Shown piece after piece: positions 8,413 through 17,619 of a stretch of DNA of 42,779 nucleotides (the first letter of the stretch is position 1; every line of letters begins with the position of its first letter). The position numbers and the translations under genes are program-made. The stretch is from positions 1 through 42,779 of the forward strand of contig JBFLZD010000033.1 of assembly GCA_040756435.1 (NCBI GenBank), in the 5' to 3' direction. This DNA is from Spirochaetota bacterium (GTDB taxonomy: Bacteria; Spirochaetota; UBA4802; UB4802). The notes beneath the pieces are model-generated. The model had not been told where the DNA came from. It saw only the letters and a list, made by a program, of their open reading frames with translations, and ran no database searches.

Positions 8413-9558
8413 CTATGGCAAACGAATCCTTGAAGATTTCAGAAGAGGTAAAAACACTTCTCTTTCTTCATGTTGTATTGCAATAACATCTTTTTTGCAT
8501 TTGTTGTAGCACTGCAAGCAACCAATACATAAATTTTTATCAATTACTGGTTTATTATCCTGCAATGTGATCGCTCTAACAGGGCAATATGTAACACATA
8601 AACCACAACCAGTACATTTTTCTAGTTCCACAATATATGCATAATAAAATGTTTTAAAATGTAATGAATTTATTCCCCTGTTATATGAACCCAACACACC
8701 GCAGCAATCCCAGCAACAATTACAGATTGCAATCTCCTCGTTATCAATCCGATCTTTGTCATGCCATACGATATGCACACCACCTTTCTTCTTTGTTTCA
8801 TCTATAATCGTTACTGCTTCTTCTCTGGAAATAAATCGCCCAAAACCATATTTGACTGCATGCTGACTGAACTTCCCCAACACTATGCAGGCTTCCAGTG
8901 GCATTTTCAATCTGCACTCTATACCCTCCATCGTTTTCCACTGTCTGCAAAAACAATGCACCACAGCAATCAATCCTTCATCGCCGTAACGAGCAATCAG
9001 TTCATTTATAGATGTTGATGGTAGAACCTGGCTTTTTTCAGGAACTATCGCCTTATTTAAAACTATCTTTTTACCTGGGCTGGCCGGTTTGATAACATTG
9101 TGAGGAGCAGTGTTTTTATTGCTCCAGTTTCTAAGTTGCCTGATAGGCGTAACATTGTATTTTTTCCATGAATTAAAAAGCCTGGTAAGCCAGCGTGCAA
9201 ATTGCCTTTTTTCTGATGTGGTGCTGCCATTACACAGATACACCTCAAACCATCCTAACATTATAGGTGAGACAGTAAACAATTCCTGCTCTCCATGCAC
9301 CCTGGACCAGATCATACCCTTGGCAATGAGTGATGAAAAAACCTCACGTGCTGTGTCAGAGGGCATGTTGACTTTTTTAAATATTGCATCACGGGTGGCA
9401 GCATCTTTCCCCATAGAAAGCAAAAAGTCAACCTCCTGTGGAGATAACACTGAATCAAAAACCTTAAGCAGCGTTACTGTAACAGGTATTGACGAAGACG
9501 ACTGGTTATTCATCATCAAAGCCAGTCGTGCTAATTTCAAGTAATTGTTTTTTGGCAT
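8413..9558 (-). CDS. winged-helix-like / Cys-rich / 2[4Fe-4S] ferredoxin protein
   Basis: A 381-residue cytoplasmic iron-sulfur protein. Residues ~30-120 look like a winged-helix domain that ends at a VSPIMLGWFEVY segment. The middle carries a Cys-rich domain with HCFCR (about 203-207), two further Cys, and CNCCWDCC near 280. The C-terminus has two classical [4Fe-4S] motifs, with Cys315, 318, 321, 325 and Cys344, 347, 350, 354. Proteins of this plan occur in anaerobes as electron-transfer or redox-sensing factors; no specific reaction is assigned. The ATG lies 3 bp after the stop of the upstream TPR gene, so it is probably translated by coupling as the last gene of the operon that starts with the potassium channel. 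A GGCGATAGTT copy lies in it at 9043. Confidence 0.8.
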   Translation of the reverse strand: MPKNNYLKLARLALMMNNQSSSSIPVTVTLLKVFDSVLSPQEVDFLLSMGKDAATRDAIFKKVNMPSDTAREVFSSLIAKGMIWSRVHGEQELFTVSPIMLGWFEVYLCNGSTTSEKRQFARWLTRLFNSWKKYNVTPIRQLRNWSNKNTAPHNVIKPASPGKKIVLNKAIVPEKSQVLPSTSINELIARYGDEGLIAVVHCFCRQWKTMEGIECRLKMPLEACIVLGKFSQHAVKYGFGRFISREEAVTIIDETKKKGGVHIVWHDKDRIDNEEIAICNCCWDCCGVLGSYNRGINSLHFKTFYYAYIVELEKCTGCGLCVTYCPVRAITLQDNKPVIDKNLCIGCLQCYNKCKKDVIAIQHEEREVFLPLLKSSRIRLP

Positions 9559-9561
9559 TCG

Positions 9562-10026
9562 TTAATTATTAGTAATCTTTAAAAGTTCAATCATTGTTGA
9601 GGCATCTTTAGCATAGTTTGAATCAGGGTATTCTTTTATAAGTTGTGTAAACGCTTTTACTGCATCATCCTCAAAACCCATTTTATTGTAACATATCCCA
9701 ATCTGGAAAAGGCCATACATGCCATCATCCGTCAAAGGGAATTCTTCAAAAAGGCGCTTGTAAATACTAACAGCTTTAGTATATTGTGAATTATCAAAAT
9801 AAATAGCTGCTATAAATCGATATGCTTTTGCTCTGTGCAATCCGTCAACATAAATATCTAAATATTCATAAAATTCATTTAGAGCCTTCTGATGTTCATT
9901 AATTGAAACAAAAAAAAGTCCCTGCTGAAATTTTTTGTCATCTGCTTCCTGCTGCATTGTTCGTTTTTCCTGAGCAGCTAATGGTAGAGCAACAAGCAAC
10001 AGTATAATCGTTATAATATTTTTCAT
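9562..10026 (-). CDS. small exported TPR protein
   Basis: A 154-residue protein with an N-terminal signal peptide (MKNIITIILLLVALPLAAQ), so it is periplasmic or outer-membrane anchored. Three tetratricopeptide-type repeats follow; the clearest are around KAYRFIAAIYFDNSQYTKA and GICYNKMGFEDDAVKAF. TPR proteins of this YbgF/BamD-like size serve as scaffolds. The start at 10,026 is preferred over an in-frame ATG at 10,047 because AAGGAG lies 6-7 bases upstream and the signal peptide begins there. It sits between the cNMP-binding protein (stop 21 bp upstream) and the iron-sulfur gene (3 bp downstream). Confidence 0.82.
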   Translation of the reverse strand: MKNIITIILLLVALPLAAQEKRTMQQEADDKKFQQGLFFVSINEHQKALNEFYEYLDIYVDGLHRAKAYRFIAAIYFDNSQYTKAVSIYKRLFEEFPLTDDGMYGLFQIGICYNKMGFEDDAVKAFTQLIKEYPDSNYAKDASTMIELLKITNN

Positions 10027-10047
10027 TGTACACTCCTTCAGCATCAA

Positions 10048-10563
10048 TTATATTCCTTTGGCCTCACCAGATATCTCTTCAACAAGTGCACTGAACAATG
10101 TAATGACATCATCATTGGTTCTTCGTAGTCTTTGTGCAAGTTGCAGGGCGATAGCTCTTGTTAAAATCAACCCTACACGGGGATTGGCATCACCATAGGC
10201 AATAAAGTCTTTGCGTTTTAACACCAGGCAATCACAATCACGTTTTGCAACTACAGTTGCCGAACGTTTGTCCCTATCAATCATGGCTAGTTCACCCACA
10301 TAAAGTGGCGTTTCATCAGCATTCATTGCCACCACCGTATATGGCTCATTCTGTAATGTCCGTTTCTGTATTTCTATTTCTCCATTTACTATGATATACA
10401 GTTCATCACCAATATCACCTTCTTTAATGACTATCCTGGATTTTTTTATCTTTTTATAACTGCATAATTCTGCTAAATCTTTGATAACATCTAAATCCAG
10501 ACCTTTAAAAAGCGATAGTTTCTGTAACTTTTTAATTAATGTTTCATCAATTTGTATCGTCAT
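10048..10563 (-). CDS. stand-alone cyclic-nucleotide-binding-domain protein
   Basis: A 171-residue cytoplasmic protein that is almost wholly a cNMP-binding (CRP-like) beta-roll. The phosphate-binding cassette GELAMIDRDKRSATV is at residues 90-104, with the cassette Glu91 and Arg100 in place, so it should bind cAMP or cGMP. A C-terminal helix of ~40 residues (Arg-rich, QLAQRLRRTND) follows, but there is no DNA-binding helix-turn-helix, so it is not a transcription factor of the CRP type. Its ATG lies 9 bp after the stop of the potassium channel gene. A role as a separately encoded ligand sensor for the channel is inferred from position only. A near-copy of the iterated motif (GGCGATAGCT) lies within it. 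Confidence 0.88.
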   Translation of the reverse strand: MTIQIDETLIKKLQKLSLFKGLDLDVIKDLAELCSYKKIKKSRIVIKEGDIGDELYIIVNGEIEIQKRTLQNEPYTVVAMNADETPLYVGELAMIDRDKRSATVVAKRDCDCLVLKRKDFIAYGDANPRVGLILTRAIALQLAQRLRRTNDDVITLFSALVEEISGEAKGI

Positions 10564-10572
10564 GATTTTGCC

Positions 10573-11799
10573 TCAAACAATTTCACTTGAACCTTCTATC
10601 AACACCGCTTTGGAAAAATTTTTTATTATGTAATTTTTATCAGGATTTAAAACAGGGTAATTGGGAATCATAGTCTTTACTATGCGCAAATTATCTACAA
10701 GCTTCGATATATCAGGTGTTTTCTGTGCTTCCTGCAATGCCAATCTTTTACGATCATAAAAATTTCCTGTGTTTTCAAGCAGCCCTATGAGTATTTTATT
10801 TTTTTTGGCAAAATACTCAACCAACTCACCAAATGGTTTATTGATAAAATGAGCAGGAATTTCGTCAGTTGTCAATGATACGGGAGTACTGACATCTATA
10901 AGTTCACCAATAACATGGGCAAGGCCACTTTTTGCAAATACATCAGCTATAATATTTTTGCTGTAATTGTTTGTCAGTATTACCTCATCACATCCCGACA
11001 AACGCAGATACCGCTCATATTTTTGATCAATAATTTCAGCGCATACATATACACTTTTTGAAATTGCCTTGATTGACATTACCGACATAACCGTACGGGA
11101 ATCTGCATCCTGCCCTGACTTCCCCAACTCATCGGCAAGTACCAGCACCTTTCTGGCATATCGAATATTTGCCCTGTTTAATACATGTTCATCAATGTGG
11201 TCACCATATACATAATGTATATTGGAAAAAAGAATATTGCTTTTCAGGTTTTCTATCTGCTCAGATTCAGCCATACATACCAGCACCACATCATACCCCG
11301 CAAAATCCTCTTTTCGCATAGCAATATTTGAAAGCACCATTGCCATATCTTTTTTCCAGCCGCATATTACATAATGATTTTTAATTTTCACAGGTTTTAG
11401 CCCTCTGTCTTCTTTCAATTGTTTTTCTACAAGCGTAGAAGCAATATTACCGGTAATTACACCAACCAGCGCCATTCCAAAAAACATTGTAAGTATCCCA
11501 ATAATTCTTCCCAATCTCGAAATTGGGTACTTATCCCCATACCCAACCGTTGTTGATGTAACTATTGCCCACCAAATTGAATCTTCAATTGAGTTAATGT
11601 TACTCTCTACAATTTCACTTTGCCCATGCCTGGTAATTGTCCGCGTATATCCCTTTTCAATATAAAAAATGGCTGTTGAAAATATGAACAGAACCAAAAA
11701 ACAAACAGCAAAAATTCTGAATATCAAACTATGAAATAAATTATGAGTAATGATTCGAGCATTTCTATACAGGTTAAGATTTGTATTTTTTAATTTCAT
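10573..11799 (-). CDS. two-TM potassium channel with RCK (TrkA-N) domain
   Basis: A 408-residue ion channel of the MthK-like plan. TM1 is at residues ~25-47. A pore loop follows with the selectivity filter TVGYGD at residues 84-89, and TM2 lies at ~97-118 (IIGILTMFFGMALVGVITG). A cytoplasmic RCK domain from residue ~137 opens with the NHYVICGW Rossmann strand, and an RCK-C-like tail follows. The family forms tetrameric K+ channels gated by ligands on the RCK ring. It heads a four-gene minus-strand operon with cNMP-binding, TPR and iron-sulfur proteins at gaps of 9, 21 and 3 bp. The start has no strong Shine-Dalgarno. Confidence 0.92.
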   Translation of the reverse strand: MKLKNTNLNLYRNARIITHNLFHSLIFRIFAVCFLVLFIFSTAIFYIEKGYTRTITRHGQSEIVESNINSIEDSIWWAIVTSTTVGYGDKYPISRLGRIIGILTMFFGMALVGVITGNIASTLVEKQLKEDRGLKPVKIKNHYVICGWKKDMAMVLSNIAMRKEDFAGYDVVLVCMAESEQIENLKSNILFSNIHYVYGDHIDEHVLNRANIRYARKVLVLADELGKSGQDADSRTVMSVMSIKAISKSVYVCAEIIDQKYERYLRLSGCDEVILTNNYSKNIIADVFAKSGLAHVIGELIDVSTPVSLTTDEIPAHFINKPFGELVEYFAKKNKILIGLLENTGNFYDRKRLALQEAQKTPDISKLVDNLRIVKTMIPNYPVLNPDKNYIIKNFSKAVLIEGSSEIV

Positions 11800-12095
11800 A
11801 TTCTGCCATTCAAAAATGTAAAATTTTTGCGATAGTTCATATGAATTATCGATAGGTTCTGAAAAAAATATTACTAAAATATTATGTCACTTCAAAGATT
11901 ATTGCATACTATTTTTTTAATGAGAGCACACCGCCTATCCATATAATAGTAAGGGTGTACTTAACACTTTCCATAAAATACTATTATGAGATAGTTACTG
12001 AAAATACCAATTGATTTTAAATTATATCTAATGGAATAACTTTGGAGAAAGTTTTACAGGTTTTATTTTTTTATTATAATTATTTTTTAAATAAA
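11800..12095. other. intergenic stretch upstream of the K+ channel operon
   Basis: About 300 bp with no coding frame. It holds a TGCGATAGTT near-copy of the iterated motif (about 11829-11838) and a 9-bp inverted pair ATAATAGTA / TACTATTAT around 11,945 and 11,985 that could be an operator or a weak hairpin. No confident promoter hexamers were picked. Confidence 0.4.
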
Positions 12096-12123
12096 AAAAG
12101 GGGAGATGGCCTCCCCTTTTTAT
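12096..12123 (-). terminator. Rho-independent terminator of cfpA
   Basis: AAAAAGGGGAG and CTCCCCTTTTT form a perfect 11-bp stem, flanked by A and T runs. It begins 23 bp past the cfpA stop codon on the minus strand. Confidence 0.9.
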
Positions 12124-12145
12124 GTGATTTTGTGTTTATTCTCTT

Positions 12146-14086
12146 TTACAGCTCTTTCAAACCTCTTTTGGGCTTGCTCTTTGATGATGAAAGGTCAACA
12201 GATCCTTTTATTTCACCTTCAGACTGCGCCTTGTATGCTGCTTCAAAAATATCTTCTTTCATTTCTGCCTGAGCAAATGACTGGTCAATATCTTCGCGGA
12301 CTGTTGATCTTCTGCGTTTGAATGTTGCAAATGCTGCATCCTGGAATCCTCGTGATACACTGTAGAGGAATTCATTCAATACGTTTGCCATACCTTTAAG
12401 CATATACTGCTTACGCTTAATGGTTGTAACATCAACATCCAGTACAAGACCCGGCTGGATATGATGTGGGTTAATCTTATAGGTAAACTCATTGAATCTT
12501 CTTTCAAGGAAGTTAATGCGCTCATCCAGAATAACTCTTTCAATTGGGTTCTGGAAGCCGTGCATCTTCTGCAGCATTTCGCGCAGATATTTAAGCTTGT
12601 TCTTCAAATTGTGGATTCTGTCTTCATATGTTCTGTTATTCTTTTCAACAAAAGAATTTTCATTATACATTTCACCAATTTCATTCCACAATACTGAATT
12701 TGGATCAGCATCCTCTTCGCGTTTGTTCCTTCTCCAATCTCTTGACATTAATCTATTTGCCAGGTCATCAAAGTCACGGAGTGAACGGAAGCGTTTCTTT
12801 GATTCATAGTGTGCATGCACCACATCCCATACCCTCAGTATTTCACGAGTAAAAGCATCCATCTGGCGGTCAAATTCCTTCTTTGCTTCACGCAGTTGGT
12901 TTTGATCATAGTATGCAAGACGTATTGCATAGCGCTCATCCGGAAGAACTGTTTTATCCAGTTCCTCGTATTCACGAATCTGGCATATACGGGCGTTTTT
13001 CATGTTATCACATACCTGATACCCTAATTTGGAAGTATCAAGTATTGAAGTGATAGCATTTACTGCTGTGTTGTACCCGCGGTTACGGATATTTTCTTCA
13101 TCAATGATGTATTTGATATTTTCACGAATATTTAGTGGATCATATTCTTCAATGTCGATTTCTGCGCGTAGTCCTTCAATCTTGTCAAGGAACTTCTTGG
13201 CAAGAATGGTGTAGCGTTTTGATTTTTCATCTTCTTTTTCATCATCAGTGAAGTTTTCGATACGTTTAATCTTTTCAAACATCACTTCTGTACCCGTCAA
13301 CTCACTCTTGCCCTGATCAAGCAGCTCTTCTTTAAGTATCTGGATCTGCTTATCAATCAACTCATGAATGTGTTTCTGGATAGCATCCTTCAACAACGAT
13401 TCTACGGTTACCTGATAGTGATAAATGGGGCTTATTAATTCACTATCAAGGATGTTAACCGAAAGCTTCACATCATACACATATTTTGGCCTGAGTTCAT
13501 TGTCCTTGAATACGCACTTGATGATTGCATATGCATTTTCACCACGGATGAATGCACCAACATCAGTTTTCTGGCGCAGTATTGCATTTGTTTCATTTTC
13601 CAGGTCATTCATTCCTCTCTGGATATGCCCCTGCAGGTGCCCATACATATTCACGATAGACTTTTCAATTTCACCAGTATTAAACTTATCCGAACCGCCT
13701 ATCTTATCAAGAAGCTCCATTATTTCTCGAGGGGTGTAGCGTGCAAGGCCTTTTGCTTCTTCCCTATCCACAAAGTCACGAACTTTCTTGATAAATTCAT
13801 CTTCCATGGTTACCGTATACCGGTTGAACATGTTTACGTATGTCTGGTTGACATAATTGTACAGCTTTTCTTTTAAGCCACCCATCACATCCAATTTTTT
13901 CAAAACTTCTTCAGGAAGCTTGTTCTGCACATGGTTTACAAGCTTATCTACCGTTTCATCCAGAATAAGTCTTGCTTCAGCAACCTTATCGCGGCCTTCC
14001 TGAGCTAATGAATTTCGTGAACCAACCGCACTTGGTTCGGTTGGATGTACTTTATTAGGGCTTTTTGGGAATTGAGCTATTGACAT
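12146..14086 (-). CDS. cfpA: cytoplasmic filament protein CfpA
   Basis: A 646-residue, charged, largely helical protein that I recognise as CfpA, the subunit of the ribbon-like cytoplasmic filaments that lie under the flagellar filaments in treponemes and related spirochaetes. The length is close to the treponemal protein (about 680). Long heptad-like stretches run through residues ~30-130, 230-330 and 480-560. No signal peptide or membrane segment is present. A perfect AGGAGGT Shine-Dalgarno lies 7 bases before the ATG. It has its own promoter and terminator, as expected for an abundant structural protein. In Treponema, loss of CfpA disturbs cell division and chromosome segregation (family knowledge). 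It is the main taxonomic marker of the window. Confidence 0.9.
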   Translation of the reverse strand: MSIAQFPKSPNKVHPTEPSAVGSRNSLAQEGRDKVAEARLILDETVDKLVNHVQNKLPEEVLKKLDVMGGLKEKLYNYVNQTYVNMFNRYTVTMEDEFIKKVRDFVDREEAKGLARYTPREIMELLDKIGGSDKFNTGEIEKSIVNMYGHLQGHIQRGMNDLENETNAILRQKTDVGAFIRGENAYAIIKCVFKDNELRPKYVYDVKLSVNILDSELISPIYHYQVTVESLLKDAIQKHIHELIDKQIQILKEELLDQGKSELTGTEVMFEKIKRIENFTDDEKEDEKSKRYTILAKKFLDKIEGLRAEIDIEEYDPLNIRENIKYIIDEENIRNRGYNTAVNAITSILDTSKLGYQVCDNMKNARICQIREYEELDKTVLPDERYAIRLAYYDQNQLREAKKEFDRQMDAFTREILRVWDVVHAHYESKKRFRSLRDFDDLANRLMSRDWRRNKREEDADPNSVLWNEIGEMYNENSFVEKNNRTYEDRIHNLKNKLKYLREMLQKMHGFQNPIERVILDERINFLERRFNEFTYKINPHHIQPGLVLDVDVTTIKRKQYMLKGMANVLNEFLYSVSRGFQDAAFATFKRRRSTVREDIDQSFAQAEMKEDIFEAAYKAQSEGEIKGSVDLSSSKSKPKRGLKEL

Positions 14087-14208
14087 TTATTGACCTCCTT
14101 GATTAAATACATTTTTGTCAAAGATGCATAATATATAGTTATACTTACTGATGCACCGTATGCTATGTTGAAATACTCTACCATTGGCAAAAAACGTTTG
14201 AATGTAAT

Positions 14209-14237
14209 ATTTAAATTAATATCATTTTGCTTGTCAA
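14209..14237 (-). promoter_or_regulatory. candidate sigma-70-type promoter of cfpA
   Basis: On the minus strand TTGACA (14232-14237) is followed 17 bp later by TTAAAT (14209-14214). The implied start near 14,202 gives a leader of about 115 nt. Confidence 0.5.
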
Positions 14238-14283
14238 CGCTTTATTTAAAAATTTATCAAAAAATTTTAATTATTACAGCCTC

Positions 14284-15390
14284 TTATCCCTCATAATATT
14301 TAAAGGTATAGTTAGCAATTTTGAAAATATCTCCATCGTTTAACATATCACCAGCATCCTTGTTGACAAACTGCACTGCATTTTCTGGTGCAATAAGCTG
14401 GCATTTAATAGCTTTATTGAACCATACCGCTTTAAGCAATATTGGCGTGCGCAGTGCAAAATCGTGAATTCTGATTAGATTATGGCTATCTTTCCCTATA
14501 GATATGGTTCTGGAGTTTTTTGCGGTAAGGTTTACTTTTTCAATCGTCGGCTCAAGAAGCTCATTATTCCAGTATTCAAGTGCACCTCTTACCTTAAGCT
14601 GAGCTACACGGCGTAACAACAGCAATAAAATAATTAAAAGAACTATCGCCACTACTATAATAAAAATAGGGTGCATATAGAACGGGCGAGTATTAATTTC
14701 CTTTACCTTTGCCATGGTATCGATATCCTTTTTAAGGTCCTGTGTAATTACCTTATCAAGCCCTTCACGTGCATCAATCACTTTGGTATACTGTGATATG
14801 CTTTCCTTAACCTCTTTTTGGACCCTGGCTATATGGCTGTCCTTTTGCATCTGGCCCAAATTAACAAAGAAGATAAACCATTCATTACCCGAATATTGTT
14901 TTGCAATTTTTTTGACATCATAACGATGTGCCCGTGCATATGGTGGCGGATCATCTATGGCATCAGTTATAACAATAATAACCTGCTCCCTGTCAGGGTC
15001 TTCAGCCTGCAGCTTCTTTGCCTTATCAAATACGGCTGTCATCATAGCCATGGTATATGTCCACTTGCCACCAGCTTCAACCATGGATATATATTTATTC
15101 AGTATGTCCTTATTGCTTTTATGCTTAATATAAACAGTTGGATAGATTTTAACTTCAGTATCAAATGTAACAAGTGTCAGGCTGTCATTATCATCAAGCT
15201 GATCAATAAATTTGGGTAAGCTCCTCTTTACCAGCGGCATAATATTTTTGCCACCAAAGCCAGCCATGGATAATGATGTGTCAATAACAAGGAGCAAATC
15301 CTTTGATTTTGCAAATGCGCCTGCATTGCACAAACCAATACAAAGAGCAAAAACAATTATTAAATTGAATATTGTATATTTTGCTTTCAA
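14284..15390 (-). CDS. exported VWA-domain protein with C-terminal FHA-like domain
   Basis: A 368-residue protein with four parts: a signal peptide (residues 1-28); a von Willebrand factor A domain with an intact MIDAS motif (Asp37, Ser39, Ser41, and the later ITDAIDD); one transmembrane helix at about 239-259; and a cytoplasmic FHA-like fold (about 293-368) with SIGKDSHNLI and a closing LNDGDIF. The VWA part would lie outside the inner membrane and the FHA-like part inside. FHA domains bind phosphothreonine, but the usual Arg and Ser-x-x-His are not evident here, so binding is unproven. The start codon is TTG at 15,388-15,390, supported by AAGGAG eight bases upstream. A GGCGATAGTT copy lies at 14641. 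Confidence 0.82.
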   Translation of the reverse strand: MKAKYTIFNLIIVFALCIGLCNAGAFAKSKDLLLVIDTSLSMAGFGGKNIMPLVKRSLPKFIDQLDDNDSLTLVTFDTEVKIYPTVYIKHKSNKDILNKYISMVEAGGKWTYTMAMMTAVFDKAKKLQAEDPDREQVIIVITDAIDDPPPYARAHRYDVKKIAKQYSGNEWFIFFVNLGQMQKDSHIARVQKEVKESISQYTKVIDAREGLDKVITQDLKKDIDTMAKVKEINTRPFYMHPIFIIVVAIVLLIILLLLLRRVAQLKVRGALEYWNNELLEPTIEKVNLTAKNSRTISIGKDSHNLIRIHDFALRTPILLKAVWFNKAIKCQLIAPENAVQFVNKDAGDMLNDGDIFKIANYTFKYYEG

Positions 15391-15510
15391 GGCGAACTCC
15401 TTATACTATATAAATTTTATCTATCAGGGAAATTCAATATATCTTGAGTTAAAAGCTAAATGATAAAAAATCATTAGTCAAGTAAAATTAATTTTTATTT
15501 TATAAATATT

Positions 15511-16215
15511 TTAATACTCTCTGTACCGCCGTGTTTCTTTTACATAATTCCGCAAGTCAAGAGAATGCTTTTTGTCAACATCAAGATACTCATTCATCAA
15601 AATAAAAAACCACAATAGGGTATCTTCTTCCGTCTCCAATGCCACGAATTTTCGTTTTTCTCTCCAGTCTTTAATAATTATGCCCTTTCCCACAATCATC
15701 ATGATATCAAATTCAAGAGTATTATCTATACTGCGCTCAATATAGTAATCCAGTATTGTATTTTTTAATTGAGGCATTTCAATTTCACTGGAGCCTGCAA
15801 TGACAAATGCAGGTATAAGAACTGATTCTTCCAGTTCTGCAAATTTATTAAGTTTTTTTGTCAATGCAACATTATTCAATATTTCAGGAAGTTGCTGTGA
15901 ATTTATGCAGTCAACCACATGAAAAGTCCCATATACTAATTCAGATGGGATATGGCCATTCATCATCTGTTCAACAATATTCCATTTTTTAAAATACGCA
16001 ATGAAATCCACCGTTTTGGGGACATAACCACTTGCATCAACCGGTTTTTTATCCGATATAACAAAATCATTAGGAACAATATCCTGTAAAAGGTTTATAA
16101 TCTTTTTAGCATTAAATTCTTCTTTAGCATGTACCTTCTTTGCAGTTTTTTTGTTACCTTTTGATTCCTGAACACCCAAACGTTGCTGCAACGTTGAAAA
16201 ATATTCTTTTAACAT
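15511..16215 (-). CDS. uncharacterised protein
   Basis: A 234-residue soluble protein that I do not recognise. The N-terminal ~35 residues are Lys-rich and probably flexible; the rest looks like a mixed alpha/beta fold, with hydrophobic strands around residues 135-145 (VLIPAFVIAGSS) and 170-180. There is no signal peptide and no membrane segment. GGGAGAAG precedes the ATG, so it is well translated. It lies between the VWA gene and the TPR/FN3 pair on the same strand, so it may share their role, but nothing in the sequence shows a function. The 120-bp gap to the VWA gene suggests a separate promoter for the latter. Confidence 0.7.
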   Translation of the reverse strand: MLKEYFSTLQQRLGVQESKGNKKTAKKVHAKEEFNAKKIINLLQDIVPNDFVISDKKPVDASGYVPKTVDFIAYFKKWNIVEQMMNGHIPSELVYGTFHVVDCINSQQLPEILNNVALTKKLNKFAELEESVLIPAFVIAGSSEIEMPQLKNTILDYYIERSIDNTLEFDIMMIVGKGIIIKDWREKRKFVALETEEDTLLWFFILMNEYLDVDKKHSLDLRNYVKETRRYREY

Positions 16216-16303
16216 TATTTGCTTCTCCCAAAAAATAACTTATTTGTAGTATAGTTATTATGCTTTTTTTGTCAAATCATATTAATGGTGTGGAAATTGT
16301 TTA

Positions 16304-16339
16304 TACTATAAAAGCGAACACAAGTTCGCTTTTATAGTA
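16304..16339 (-). terminator. strong hairpin, probable terminator of the TPR gene
   Basis: A perfect 16-bp stem (TACTATAAAAGCGAAC with its complement) around an ACAA tetraloop. It lies 20 bp past the TPR stop. There is no long T run on the minus strand, so it may also act as an mRNA 3' stabiliser. Confidence 0.7.
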
Positions 16340-16359
16340 ATAATACTATCACATTTACA

Positions 16360-17592
16360 TTAAAATTCAGCTACGTTAACATCATCAAATTCACCTGTAA
16401 CTGAACCACTAACCTCTTCATCTTCTTCAAGTCCTAATTCCTCATCTTTTGTTTTCTTCTTTTGTTGTTGTGGCTGTGGTTTGACTTCTTCTTCAACACT
16501 TCCCTCTTCCAATGATTTTTTCCCTTCTATTATATTCTGCAATTCTGTTGTGCTCATATTTTTCCACTCTTTTGCAACAGCTACATATTTACCATTTGGA
16601 TATTCACGCAGATATCTCTGGAATTCTCGCGCCGCTAAGTCAAACTTTTTCTGCATAAAATATGCATATCCTTTCTTTATCTGAGCATCCTGATTTTTGT
16701 GGTTAAAATCATTAGTAAGGGCTTTATTAAAATAGGCGATAGCTCTGTCAAATTGCCTCATTGCAAAATATGATTCACCAGTCCAGTATAATGCATTCTC
16801 AGACAATCTATCCCCTCCAAAATACGTCAATACACGGTTAAAGAATCCTATAGCTTCATTGTACCGACCATTCCTGAAAGCGTTGAGTCCACTTTTGTAT
16901 GCCTGAATTTTGTAAGCATTTTTAACATCGCTGGTATATTGACTTACGGCACCAAAATACCGTAAAAAGTAATCATAATGATTATATGCTTCATTATCCA
17001 TACCCAAATGCTTCAGTGCACGTGCACGTCCTAAAATTGCTTCTTCATTGCTGCTGTCCTCATTTACCGCTATATCAAACATCCTCTTTGCTTTCATTAC
17101 TTCCCCGGTTTTAAGATAAAGATGACCAAGTTCAGAATATATCTTACTTCGGTACGGCTTATCCATTGAAGCATTAAGTAATGTCAACAACTGATGAGCA
17201 CTTTCTTCATTGTAATTTTGCAACCAGTTGATGTGGGCTATACGTGCTAAAATATTTTTATAGAGATCCTCTGAAAGGTCTTTTCTGTTATTCTTTACCA
17301 GATAAACATATTTAAGATACGCTAACCTGTTTAAATTTAATTTTTCATAACACTGACCTATATAATAATAAGCCTCAACAGCAGTTGTAGTATCCGGATA
17401 GCGGGCTATAATTTTAGTAAGTATTGAAACTGCCTGGCTAATAGATTCCTTATCTCCTCTTTCATAAATAAGAGTTGCTTCGGTCAACAGTTTTTTTGCT
17501 TCATTTCTGGGCTGTATAACCTGTACATAGTATATAAGCAAACATACACCAATAAGTATAAGCAATGCCCCTGTTAATGTTTTTGTTTTCAT
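16360..17592 (-). CDS. membrane-anchored TPR protein
   Basis: A 410-residue protein with one N-terminal membrane anchor (residues ~4-23, ALLILIGVCLLIYYVQV). Tetratricopeptide repeats run through most of the length (about 30-350); clear units include EAYYYIGQCYEKLNLNRLAY and NALYWTGESYFAMRQFDRAI. A Gln/Lys-rich and then very acidic tail of ~60 residues ends the protein. The acidic tail may bind a basic partner. I chose the ATG at 17,592 because AAGAGGT lies just upstream and the membrane helix then starts at once; an in-frame ATG at 17,616 is possible. It lies directly after the FN3/TPR gene, and the two probably form an operon. A near-copy GGCGATAGCT lies in it. Confidence 0.85.
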   Translation of the reverse strand: MKTKTLTGALLILIGVCLLIYYVQVIQPRNEAKKLLTEATLIYERGDKESISQAVSILTKIIARYPDTTTAVEAYYYIGQCYEKLNLNRLAYLKYVYLVKNNRKDLSEDLYKNILARIAHINWLQNYNEESAHQLLTLLNASMDKPYRSKIYSELGHLYLKTGEVMKAKRMFDIAVNEDSSNEEAILGRARALKHLGMDNEAYNHYDYFLRYFGAVSQYTSDVKNAYKIQAYKSGLNAFRNGRYNEAIGFFNRVLTYFGGDRLSENALYWTGESYFAMRQFDRAIAYFNKALTNDFNHKNQDAQIKKGYAYFMQKKFDLAAREFQRYLREYPNGKYVAVAKEWKNMSTTELQNIIEGKKSLEEGSVEEEVKPQPQQQKKKTKDEELGLEEDEEVSGSVTGEFDDVNVAEF

Positions 17593-17619
17593 AAATACCT
17601 CTTGACTTCTATTCATAAA

